From Zasmidium citrigriseum (taxonomy: Eukaryota > Ascomycota > Dothideomycetes > Mycosphaerellales > Mycosphaerellaceae), in contig NHNW01000034.1 in assembly GCA_002786025.1 (NCBI GenBank), forward strand, positions 186,001 to 250,000: 64,000 nucleotides of DNA, read 5' to 3'. Position 1 is the stretch's first letter; every line of letters begins with the position of its first letter. This document shows positions 29,808 through 40,700 of the stretch, in pieces. A program made the position numbers and the translations under genes. The notes beneath the pieces were generated by a model. The model saw only the letters and a program-made list of their open reading frames with translations, did no database searches and was not told the origin of the DNA.

Positions 29808-31532
29808 ATCGATGTCGACGATACATAAAGTCAGGCCCGGAACAGGTACTGGGAGACACCCTGGCCCACCAGACACACCGACAGTACATGGGCCTGGCGG
29901 TAGTGATCCGAAGGCGAACGATCTCGAACTGTTCTGGAAGAGCTCTTGGTGCGAAGATACTTGAATGGGATCTTTTTCGACGATGTCAGAATCTTCATTG
30001 CTCTACGTATCACCCACCTACCTCAGCTCGAAGCAAGTCGATCAGTCACGAATCTTGGTGGAGAATACATCGGCTCAGAACATGGCTGACTGCGACATGG
30101 ACTGTGAGTGAGGTCGGACGGCAATGCACATAGCTCCGTAAGAAACTACAATGCTGCCTCCCATACGTCCAAGACATCACACAAATTGTACGTTGAAACA
30201 TTGCCTCTTTCGTATGTAGAATCTACAATGACGTGCATCCTATTCCGAATGTGTCTTCCTGTCGACAACTATAACCGCCGCTCCCTTGAAATTGTTATCG
30301 TCAACGCATTTGGGCCAAGAAATGCCAAGAAATGGGCCAACTTCACCTCTTGATCCATAATCAAGAATCGACCCAATTTCGCTCAAAATGAGATATATAG
30401 AACGTTTTCTAGGCTAAATAAGATCCCAGTGCCATAGTTTCGTCCCCTAGGAGAACTTACTGCCAAAGATACAAGGCCATAAATCCGGGTGGGTCCGAAA
30501 TCTCGTCAAAGCTACCATATACTACATTTTCCATCTCGAGTCCATCCAATCAGGTGTTAGGGCGTGTAGCTCAGTGGTAGAGCGCCCGCTTTGCAAGATC
30601 TAGTTGCTGCTGCGCTGGATAACATATCTGCGGGAGGTCTAGGGTGTTAGTAATATCGTATACCTCCGTGTGCCTTCATAAGCTAATATCAAGTCCAGTC
30701 GATCCCCTACCCGTCCATAAATGCTGTTGGCGTTTCTTTTTGCCATTTTGGAGCTCTATGAGTGGACTCGAGTGTTTTAAGATTGATACGGTCGAGATAT
30801 GTTGAGATGAATTTTTGCAAATATTTTGGGCATTGGCGACGGTATGGAACGATGCAGCTGCAATTGAACGATCAAATGAGAATTGGGGAACGTCAAAGAA
30901 TGTGACTGAACGATTCCAAAGCATCAATGGCGCTCAGACACTTCCGTATATCAATATCATCGAAATACACGATAGCGATTTTTTGTTGCTTTGACTCAAC
31001 CACCAAGACGGGGAGACATCGTCGGGGCTGTCAGAAAGAACGCCAAAGAGAGGCACAGGACGTGGAAAAGAGCAGTGCAGAAGATCGTACGGCTGAGATC
31101 AACTGCTCGGATCGTTGATATAGGGAGACGAAAGCCTTCTGGACAACGATCGTAAGCAAACGGAAAGTAAATCAACTTAATCAAGCAAGTGGCTCAGACT
31201 CAGGCTAATTGACAACGATGGAACCATTTAGAAGACCTACTATCGTTCAAACAGAAACCATCATAGTCTATCAAGTCCCACCATACATAATTTTCATTTC
31301 ATTTCTTTTCACATCCCGTCGATAACATCCATTCCTTTGTGCAGTTTGGTGCGTTCAGTATAGTCATACAATACATGTCCCCTGGGTTCGCAATATCTCT
31401 GCCCATCAATCAAAAACGCCGTTGTCAATGAATGTCATCTCAGTCTTTTCCTTTCTTCATAGTTGAGAAGATACCCGCGGCCAGCACAGGTCTCTTCATG
31501 ACCAGCTGGCCGAAAAAAATCAAAAATGCTTT
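29808..31532. other. Large spacer between HET gene and mucin-like gene
   Basis: 1.7 kb without a supported protein gene. It contains the tRNA-Ala relic at about 30560. AT content rises around 30360-30530. Confidence 0.55.
30560..30665 (+). pseudogene. tRNA-Ala(TGC)-like relic with intron
   Basis: GGGCGTGTAGCTCAGTGGTA then GAGCGCCCGCTTTGCAAG gives an intact acceptor start, perfect A box, D-arm and anticodon stem with loop TTTGCAA (anticodon TGC). A roughly 30-nt intron-like insertion follows, then GCGGG at 30630-30634 closes the anticodon stem. The T-arm that should follow (GGTTCRANYCC) reads GGGTGTTAGTAATATC and does not pair, and no 3' acceptor strand is evident. Probably non-functional. 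Confidence 0.45.
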
Positions 31533-34500
31533 TTACACACGAAGGGCACGGGCATGGGCACGCTTGCCGACTCCTCCGCCGATGCTGAAGCCGCCGCTGC
31601 CACTGGCCCCGGCGGATGCGCCTCCGCCGAAGCCCCCACCGAGGCCGATGCCGAAGGAGACGGTGCCGCCGAGGTTGCCGCTGCCTCCAGCACTGCCGCT
31701 CGCGGCACCGCCGACGACAGCACCTGCGTCCGCGAAGGTCTTGACGGTGAGGTAAGCGCACCAGTCGAGGATGTTACCGAGGGTCATGCCACCCTCGTAG
31801 CTCAAGGGCTGGGATTCGCCGCCGGCACCCATATAGGTAGAGGGGAGACCAGTTGGAAGCTCACCGCTGAGCTGAGCGTTGCCGCCGAGCTTGCCCTTGA
31901 GCTCGCCCATCAGGCCACCGACGACGGCGTTGACGGAGCCCTTGGGAATGACCTTGTCGAGGGAACCGCTGGGGAGGTTGGCGCTAATCTCGGACAAGGC
32001 ACTGCCGTAAGCTGGCGCCAAGTTGCAAGATGGAGCAGGGGGCTGGTTCACGTAGCCTGGAGCACTTGGGGCGGTCGTCTGTGCTGGGGAGATTTCAGTA
32101 CCGCTGCCAGATGGCGAACCGTAGCCGGGAATAGATGCGGTCGACGAGGCAGTTGGAGAGACGACGGTGGTACTGGTCGATGATGGAGTCTGGCCGTATC
32201 CAGGTGCGGTCTCGGTGGGGCTTCCCTCAGTTGGGCCGCTCGAGCTTGGGTAGCCGTAGCCTGCAGGAGCGGTTCCAGTGCTTGATGGTGTGCTCTCGAC
32301 TGGCGGACCTTGAGTCGAAGACGGTCCGTAGCCTGTTGGCGCTGGTGGGCTGCTCTGGTTGGGCGAGCCTTCAGTGCTGGAAGAAGACGAGCCGTATCCT
32401 GGAGGAGAGCCACCGTTTGGTGTACTTTGAGTTGGTGAACCCTCAGTGCTCGACGAAGACGATGATCCATATCCTGGAGGAGATCCAGCATTAGGTGTGC
32501 TCTGAGTTGGCGAACCTTCAGTGCTGGATGATGATGGGCTGTAAGAGTAAGGTGGAGAACCGCCGTTCGTGGTGCTCTGAGTCGGAGAGCCTTCAGTGCT
32601 TGACGATGGCGATCCATAGCCTGGAGGCGAGCCACCGTTTGGCGTGCTCTGAGTTGGCGAGCCTTCAGAGCTAGAAGGTGGGCTGTACGAGAATGAAGGT
32701 CCAGTGCCCAGAGGGACCGAGCTGGTTGGTGCAGTGCCAATGGGTGCAGTTCCCGAAGGCGGAGAGTAGGAGAATGGTGGGCGAGTGCCTCCAGTAGGGC
32801 CAACCGCTGTGCTGTTAGGTCCAGTCGACGATGGAATAGAGTAAGGTGGCGGAGCGGGACCGGAGTCCGTTGGGGAACCTGGTTATTCGTTAGATAATAT
32901 ACTCCTGACGATTTGGCGTGATTTACTGACCTTCAGTCGAGCTCGGCGAAGAGGCCGGGTAGGTAGGAATCGACTGAGACGAGGTATCGGTAGGCCCAGC
33001 TTCAGTGGAGCTTGGCGTAGAAACTGGGTAAGTAGGAATGGACTGAGGAGTAGTCCCGGTAGGTCCAGCCTCAGTGCTCGATGGAATGCCCGTTCCCGGA
33101 ATGGAGTAAGGCGGGGCAGCAGGTCCAGTGCCTGTCGGGCCTACTGCAGTGCTATTAGGTGACCCATAAGAGTATGGCGGTCCGGATGGCGAGCCAGCCG
33201 GTGGGACTGGCACATTCGTTCCAACTGGCGATGAAGGAGAGGACTGTGGTGGCACGCCAGCCGTTCCAGTGAGAGTGCAGAGAGTAGTGCCGATTGCAAC
33301 GGAAGACGTGGTAACGACGGTGCTGCTTGCTGGGCAGTTGGTAACAGTCTCGGCGCAGGAAGTGATTGTGAGCTCGGTGGTCGAGTAGATTGTCGAAGTT
33401 GAGTATGAAATGAGTGTGGGGCTTGTCAAGCTTGTGCCAGTTGGTCCAACAGCAGTACTGTTGAATCCTGGCGAGGTGCCGTATGGAGGGAGTGAGGTGC
33501 CTGAATTATATGTTAGCTGATTGAAACCATCGCAAGTGTGTTGATCGACTGACCTGGTGCAGTGCCTGCAGGGCCCGTGCCGGTAGGGCCAACGCTGGTT
33601 TGGCCTGGCGGAGCAGTGCCCGCCGGCGACGATTGCGAACTTGGTCCTGGAGCGGTCCCCGATGGCGTCGAAACAGTGACCGTCGACTGAATGGTCGAGG
33701 TGATCGTCGACACAGTCGAGTAGCTGTACGTCGTGGTCATCGTGGTGCTTCCAGATGTGATGACGCTACTGGCAGGGCAAGTCGTCGTGTAGATTGTCGT
33801 GATGTCAGTGATGCTGACGCCAGGTGGCAGGCTGGACGTAGAGCCAGGCGAAACGTCAGTCCCACTTGGGCCACTGGGTCCATATCCTGGAGCCGAGCCA
33901 GTTGGGTAGGGTGGCTGGCCGCCGCTGGGAGAGGAGATCGGATACGGAACACCAGTCGACGTGCCGACAGGCACGACAGATGAGGCGCCGCTGGAGCCTC
34001 CATAGCCTGGTGGAGGAGCTGGACCAGTAGTGGTAGGGCTGACCTCCGACGAGCTTGAAGGCAGTGGATAGGGAACGCCCGTGCCTGTGCCAGTGCCAAT
34101 CGGCGCCGAAGAGTTGCCCGGAATTGGGTAGTATGGAACTCCAGTAGACGGGCCAACTGGCACCTCGGTGCTCGAGGCGATCACGCTGGTCTGTCCGTTG
34201 CCATTTGTGACAGTGATAGTAACGACAGAGGGGCTGTAAGCTGGAGGACTGTTGCTTGGGCCTGGACCTCCGGTTGGGCCAACGTTGGTTGGTGTTGCAG
34301 GCACAATAGTTGACGAGGTGGACACAGAAGGCGCACCGCCAGGCTGGGTGACAGTGATCGTAACGATAGAGTAGCTGTACGAGCCAGATTGGCCTGGAAG
34401 AGTAAAGGCAGGGCCAGTGCTGGAAGCAGCTCCAGTAACACTGCTGCCACCGCCATAACCTGGTGGGGGGCTTCCGCCGCCATTGGACTGAGTCGGAGCG

Positions 34501-34712
34501 ATCAAGGTACCAGAGCTGTAGATGGCGGTCTCAGTCTCCGTTTGCGTGACGGTAGCAGTAGTGGTGTATGTCGAGATGTGAGTGACACCACCAGTTCCTG
34601 CAGGCGTGCAGGCGCAAGTAGATGGATCAGCCTGACGTTGATCAAGTCTTGGCTTGGCATTGGACATGCCAACCATGCCGGCCGCAGCCAGGATGGAGGA
34701 AAGATACTTCAT
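31533..34712 (-). CDS. Secreted Ser/Thr/Pro/Gly-rich mucin-like protein
   Basis: Three exons, 34712-33554, 33500-32931 and 32878-31533; 1024 residues with all phases consistent. Signal peptide MKYLSSILAAAGMVGMSNAK is followed by a short cysteine motif (STCACTPAG). Most of the protein is low complexity: TVTQTETETAIYSS-type Thr blocks, and tandem units of the form STEGSPTQSTPNGGSPPGYG repeated about six times in exon 3, expected to be heavily O-glycosylated. A non-repetitive segment near the end (CNLAPAYGSALSEISANLPS to GNILDWCAYLTVKTFADAGA) precedes a Gly/Ala/Ser-rich tail ending KRAHARALRV. No GPI signal is evident. Likely a cell-surface or extracellular-matrix structural protein or adhesin. 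A TATATAA lies about 240 bp upstream. Confidence 0.8.
32050..32800. repeat. Coding tandem repeats in the mucin-like gene
   Basis: Imperfect units of about 75-85 bp encoding SSTEGSPTQSTPNGGSPPGYG, best seen from about 32370 to 32680. Units vary in serine-run length (SSSS to SSSSSS), suggesting slippage. Confidence 0.7.
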
Positions 34713-35709
34713 GCTGAAGAGCTTGTTTGGGAGCTTGAATGCTCAGAGTCGTGGAAGGGAAAGTCTGTCAAGGCTGGACACCCGGTCCCGAGAAAAGAAT
34801 GGCAGTCGTCGAGACTGAGAGAAAGAATAACAGCAATAACGATGCTCACAGAGCACAACGAGTGGACGATGCAATGCAACAGACAAAGCAAGGAAAGACT
34901 CTCTAGCAGTGGCGATGGTGGAAGAAAAGAGACAGGGCTTACAGCAAGACTTATATACGATGTCCACGTACTCGGCGGTGTCTCCTTCTTGGAGCGTCCA
35001 TCAGGCTCCTAGACGCTGGCCGATACAGCAGTAGTGTCGGTGGGTCGTTTCGGTGACGAGAGAGGCCCATCACGATCCTCCGGAGGCCCTCAAACCGGGT
35101 CACGCCTAGGGCGAACAAATAGTGGTTGCAGAAGGGTCGCAGTGCGGGCGCATGCACACGCTGCCGACGTGCGGAGGGAGTCCTGGTTCATTTCGCCGCG
35201 ATGCAGCTCGTGGGGGCTGCCGACGGGGTGAGACGTAGTTTGTTTCACGAGCGAAGAAGCTGATGCTGCTGCGGCGCCCTGAGAAGTGCAGTCGTTGAGA
35301 GGCGGTCCGTGCGCGCGCGGCCCGTCTAGCCTTGAGCCAAAAAGAACGTCCGGCGGCTGCAACATCCAGTGTTTGGGCCTCTTCCTCCAAAACCATTGCC
35401 CACTCGGGTCTTCGATCGTCCTGTTGCAGCCTTCGACGGTGGCTGCACGTGAGACAGTTGAGTCTCCACGCGACAACGAAGAAAGCGCTCGAGCACGGCC
35501 GCCATCCGCTGGACATCCCGACTCCGACTCGCGCTGCTGGCACTGGTGCTGGGCATCGCTCTGGACGCGCGCCTACTAGACGCCTATTGGCACTCCTCGT
35601 ATAGGCCTATATCCGTAGCAGTCTGAGGCATTCATCCGCCTCGCTACCGACAGACTGCCAATTCATCCGGCCACTCGACGTTGATTTTGAGCCTCGCCCT
35701 AAAAACGCC
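34713..35709. other. Divergent spacer between mucin-like and cyclin genes
   Basis: About 1 kb; TATATAA on the minus strand at 34951-34957 may serve the mucin-like gene. No gene seen. Confidence 0.5.
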
Positions 35710-36672
35710 ATGGCGCCAATCTCAGAAGTCTCTCACCTGCTGAACCCACTCGCCACATCTCTCCAGCTAGAGACATCCGCCAGCCAGCTCGATGGGGTAC
35801 CCAAAGACCTCGAAGACTCAATCCGGTTCGAAACCGCCCGACTCGTCCAGGCGGCTGGCATCTTATTGCGGCTGCCACAGGAAATAATAGCCCAAGCGAT
35901 CGTCATCCTGCAACGCTTTTGGACAGGCCCCGATGGCGGCAGTCTGCTCGAGCACGACTCAAAGGTACGTCTCACAATACACCACCTCTCACACTTCCAT
36001 CACAGCCATGGTCTAACGGCAATGACGCAGGATTCTGCAGCTGCGGCTTTATACCTCACAGCCAAACCGTCGCCTCACCCTGTCAGTCCGAGACAGGTCC
36101 TCACGTCATTTGAATATCTCTCGAGCTTGCAACCTGGCGAAATCTCTTCGGCATCGATCGAAGGGAAGCTGGACTCATCGTGGCATCTGTCCGATGGAGA
36201 ATATGAGATCGCCCGAACCAAGCTGTACGATATCGAAGCGCATATGTTGCGGGTTGTCGGATTCCAAACACATGTCGCGCTGCCCCATACGCTATGTATC
36301 AACTATTTACAGACGCTTGACGTCTTTCACTCGTCAGCGGGCTCACGGGTCGCCAAGTCAGCGTTCGCCCATCTGAACAGCGCATTGCTGAGTCCTCAGC
36401 TGGTCTACCTCACCCACCAACCCTCAGCGATCGCCACGGCAGCCATCTACCTTGCGGCAAAGGAAGTCGGAATCAAGCTTCCCGAAGTCGAATGGTGGGA
36501 AGTCTTCGACCTCGATCGGGAAGAACTCGGCTTTCTCGTCGTCGCACTCCGCAGCATCGAAGGCTTCGCCCTGGAACACGATCGCAAATTCAGCAAGCGA
36601 AAAGCCCCAATGACAGTCAAAGACCTGCAAGCCGAAATCGAGCGGTCTCGAATGCTCGAGGCCGAAACATAA
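35710..36672 (+). CDS. Cyclin-fold protein (cyclin L/K-like)
   Basis: Exons 35710-35964 and 36031-36672, removing a 66-bp intron (GTACGT...ACGCAG); 298 residues. Splicing joins LLEHDSK to DSAAAALYLTAKPSPHPVSP, the expected first-cyclin-box text. The intron is an exact multiple of 3 and has no stop, so unspliced message would encode 22 extra residues. Cyclin-box landmarks: SIRFETARLVQAAGILLRLP, IAQAIVILQRFW, then EYEIARTKLYDIEAHMLRVV and GFQTHVALPHTLCINYLQTL, and the second box ATAAIYLAAKEVGIKLPEVE plus WWEVFDL. This resembles transcription-type cyclins (L/K/C) that partner CDK9/CDK11-like kinases. Partner not determinable. Confidence 0.82.
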   Translation: MAPISEVSHLLNPLATSLQLETSASQLDGVPKDLEDSIRFETARLVQAAGILLRLPQEIIAQAIVILQRFWTGPDGGSLLEHDSKVRLTIHHLSHFHHSHGLTAMTQDSAAAALYLTAKPSPHPVSPRQVLTSFEYLSSLQPGEISSASIEGKLDSSWHLSDGEYEIARTKLYDIEAHMLRVVGFQTHVALPHTLCINYLQTLDVFHSSAGSRVAKSAFAHLNSALLSPQLVYLTHQPSAIATAAIYLAAKEVGIKLPEVEWWEVFDLDREELGFLVVALRSIEGFALEHDRKFSKRKAPMTVKDLQAEIERSRMLEAET

Positions 36673-37787
36673 CCAGATTTGGCCTGACAGCAACGACCAC
36701 ATCTCCAATTCCCAAACCTTCTCCTTGGCCCTCAAACTCAACGACAGGTGTGACGAGACCAATTCAGCCGCGCACTTCACCCGAGAAATTACTTGTGGAG
36801 AACACCACAAGTCACCAGAAAAATCAGAGTACCGATCTGCGAAGATGCCTGCTTCGCAATCGCTTTGACATCGGACCTCTTTCCGGGAAAGTTAAGGCCT
36901 GGACTCACATCACTGCTGGGATGTCAAGTTGCGCAAGACGATCGATTGGTCAGCTTGGATGTGCGACAGGGATGGCTCTGTACCCCGGATCCAGGTCGAC
37001 CAGAGTGATGGGACACGGCTGTGGAGCGAATAGAGGCAAGCATTTGCCAACTCTCCTCCGTGGGACAGGCAACATAATTGAAGCATGAAACGATGATGAG
37101 TGAGTAGCGACCATAGGGCATAGTTCGGTACTTGCGAGATTCTCAGGAATAGGGGCGACAACATCCCACATCCCAAGAACAGGCAACGTAACCTCATCAA
37201 TAAAAAGTGTTCGTCGGAGATGTTCGCGTCTGTCTAACAGAACCCCATCATGAGTATGTCTACACCACTGCATTTCTTCACACTCCATTGGGATAGTAGA
37301 CCCCCCCTCTCCACACATCCAGGGCGATCCAACCCCTCAAACGCCTAGTCAAGAGCTCAGCAGCATGAACTCCATCAGAGATCCAGAACCAACGAGAGAT
37401 CCAGCTCTTCGACATGAGAGTCCACCAACGGGACTGATAGCCTCACGCCACATCCCCAGCAAGGGCTCATTGAACCCCTTTCACACGTCCAAGAAAGGTG
37501 GATTGCCTTTCTCCACACGATAAGAATCGACTCAACCACCTGAAGGCCATTTAACGAGTTTGGTGCCCGACGACAAAGTTAGGGATCGTTGCTGGAGAGA
37601 CGTGTATCGACCTGGCGCCAAATAGCTTCATACCCTACGCACACATCCCAAAGCCAGCCCTTCTCTCGAGAGAAGGAGAATTGACTCGAGAGCTCAAAGG
37701 CCACACCAGCACCTTGACATCTCACAGAAATATCGAGAACAGCTCCAGTAATATGTACATTCGCATCCCTAGGTGTATATGTACAAG
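36673..37787. other. Convergent spacer between cyclin and VIP1 genes
   Basis: 1.1 kb between two 3' ends. Open frames exist (36492-37088 plus), but no domain or splice support. Nothing else recognised. Confidence 0.55.
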
Positions 37788-40700
37788 CTAATGCACAGGA
37801 CTAATCCCACTATGCCCCTCACTCTGCTTCCTCACCTTCTCGATCTCCTCCATCCCCTTCTCCGGACCCGCCACAAACTCCTGCGGATGCCTCTCACTCA
37901 AATTCACCGCCGTGAAACTCTTCGGCAGCTTAACAGTATGGAACTTCGCCCGCAGCGTCTCCAGAATCTCCTTCCAATCCACATGCGGCGTGAGACTACG
38001 TCTCGGTGCACAGCCAATGCAGTGCTTGCTATCAAGCTGGACATCGAGCGGGTCGAAGGTGTGGCAGCCGGGCGAGATGGTGATGCGAATGGAATAGTTG
38101 AAATTGGACTCTGGGTTCTCGGGGTCGATATCCGCTTCGGCGTTTTCGGATTCGTAGAGCTCAAAGCAGATTTGCGAGAGGTAGTCGAGTTCCGGGATGG
38201 CGTTGCGGGCGATTTTCGTCTGGACGCCGCCTTCGAGGATGCAGTTGAGGAGAGTGTAGATGTGCGATTCCTTGGTGAAGTAGATGAAAGACTTCGCATC
38301 ATCAGAGGCTTGCACCTCCTCAAGGTCCTTCACAATCTCCTTAAGCAGCGGAAGAGACGTCAGGAGGCCGATTTCGAGTTTCTCAGCGTCAGTGATGCCG
38401 TATTCTTGTGGGCCGATGAAGTCGAAGAGGATCTTGCTGAGGCTGTAGAGCTCGTTGAGTTTTTCGAGGCGGACGTCGTTTTTGACTTTGGACTGCATGG
38501 CCGGCACCGTGCCTTTGTAGAGGTTGAAGTACGATTGCGATGGATCGTCGGCAGAGGCGACGACGTTTCTTGCTGCGCTCATGAGATCAGCCGACCTACG
38601 TCTGAATCCCAGCCGCTGCGAGAGTGTCTGTCGCTCCTTGTGGTCCTTCTCTTTATGGTCTTTGCCCTCTGTCGCCGATGCTGCGCTGCTCATCGTGTCA
38701 GTCCTCTTGGGAGGAGGCAGATGCAGCGTGTCCATTTCGCCAGTGGCCCCTGACGCTGGAGCTGCCGGTGTGCTATTAGAATCGGTCGCTGGCGTCTGTC
38801 CGTTGTGAGTCTGATTGAACTCTTGTCTGGCATCCATACTTTCCGTGCGGCGTAACGAGGAGCCAGGGCTTAGCTCGTTCTCTTCAGCGAGGATAGTCGT
38901 GCTTGGAGTAAAGACCCATTCCAAGAACTGCCGGTTGTGGAGAGCATCGAACTTCATCGTATCGTACAGTTCGCTGAGCTTGCTGGGATCAACCTTTTCT
39001 GCGTCTGTGAACTCGTTGAAAAGCTTCTCCCATCGCTCTTTGAACAGCTCCGCGTCTTCGCCCGTGCACCATCGTGGCTGAATGGCAGTGGTCTGCTTCT
39101 CTGTGGAGTTGCTACTAGGCGTGCTACCACCCATCGGACTGGGATCGCTCGACAAGCTCGAAGTCCCCGGGCTCCTCTGCAGCTTCTCCAAGGAAGTGAC
39201 GGCCTCTGAGTTCTGCAGCTTCGCGAAGTTGTGTCGCATGACCCGGCGATGGAACTTCATCAACTCAACAACTCTTCGCACCACCACATACGGCTCTGGA
39301 GTACCGTCCGTAGGCCAGGCAAACTGCTTAGGCGGCGCATGGCCCTGACGCAATAGTCCTTTGAGCTTCTTCTTGACTTTGTCCATTTCATCTTTGGCGG
39401 CGTTCGAATCATCCAGTAGGTCCTTTCTGATGTGTATGTCCTCGTCGGCGATTTCCTTCTCGTCCAAAAATGCGGTTGCGAAGATCTGAGCGCTGGTCGT
39501 CACTCGCCGCTCTGAAGACGTGTAGATTGAGACATTCTCAAGGACGTGACGGTTCATGAGCATCAAGTCGTTCCTCATATTTTCACCAAGATCGGTCGCT
39601 TGGTATCTGGCAGAATGGGTTGGCTCGCCTCCCCATTTCATCACAAGCTGTAGCTTCTCAATGGCCAGGTTCTGATCGGCCGCTGTCGCTCGCGACATGG
39701 TGATGTCGCCGACCGAATCACTCCTATGTTGTGCTCTTGCGCCCTCGGGTCCTGTCTGCTCTCCATCCTCTGCGAACGCCTTTGGGTCGACTTGCTCGGC
39801 CCCATTCAGCCTACTTCTCATATCTTCCACCTCTTGAGGCTCTGGCACCATGGGAATGCTGTCCCGCTTCTTCTTCTTCTCTTTATCGACCTTGATCTTA
39901 TCATCTTGACTGGTGCCATCTGAGTCCTTCACATCCTCCTTCTGCTTCTTGAACATGGGTTTGATTTGGACCTTGGTGCCGGGCCAAGCGCCTTTCTTTG
40001 CCAAAGCATTCTGCAGGGAGCGAAGCTTGTTCATGTCTTCCTCCCCTTCTGCCATGGCTTGACGTACCGCCTGTTGCACACCGTTCAAAGCAGCCTCGCC
40101 AACCAACAGCACCTCCTCCTTATGACCTTTGAGCAGGTCGATGAAAGGCTTGGTGTGGAAGGTGAACTTGAACTTCTGCTTGGGCGTGCGATCGGCATGT
40201 CGGATGACGGCCACCATTCCCTTGAGCTTCCATTGACTCTTTGAGGCAGGGGCAGGTATGGAGGATGGTGCTTCAGAATGGTTCAACGATTCGAGATCGG
40301 TAGAAGCTGGCCGGCCAGTGTCAGCCTTCAAGTGCTCGACATACGATGGAACAGCGGGCGGTGGCAAGACTTCCTCCTTTGCGACTGGGACACTCTGTGC
40401 TCGATTGTGGAAGGAAGAAGTGCGCTCCAGAGAGTTGTGAGGAGGCGAGGCGACGGGACTGGACTTGCCGCTGGGGCTCTTCACTGAATGTGGGTACCCA
40501 ATCCGTGACGCAGCGGTATTGACACTGTCGCGTAGCTGGGAAATACTACGACTGCGGAAGACGCTCTTGAGCGCGTTGCGATGCGAGCTCATACCCTCCT
40601 TGTCCTTACTGATCGTGGGCTTCCGCAGGCTGCCCGCCTTGTCATCGGGTGCTGAGGTCGGTGCAAACAGGCCCCTGTGCTCAATGTCGTCGACTTCGCT

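Noticed and set aside
36492..37088. 198-codon plus frame overlapping the cyclin 3' end
   Set aside because: No domain character, overlaps coding sequence in another frame and lacks splice logic.
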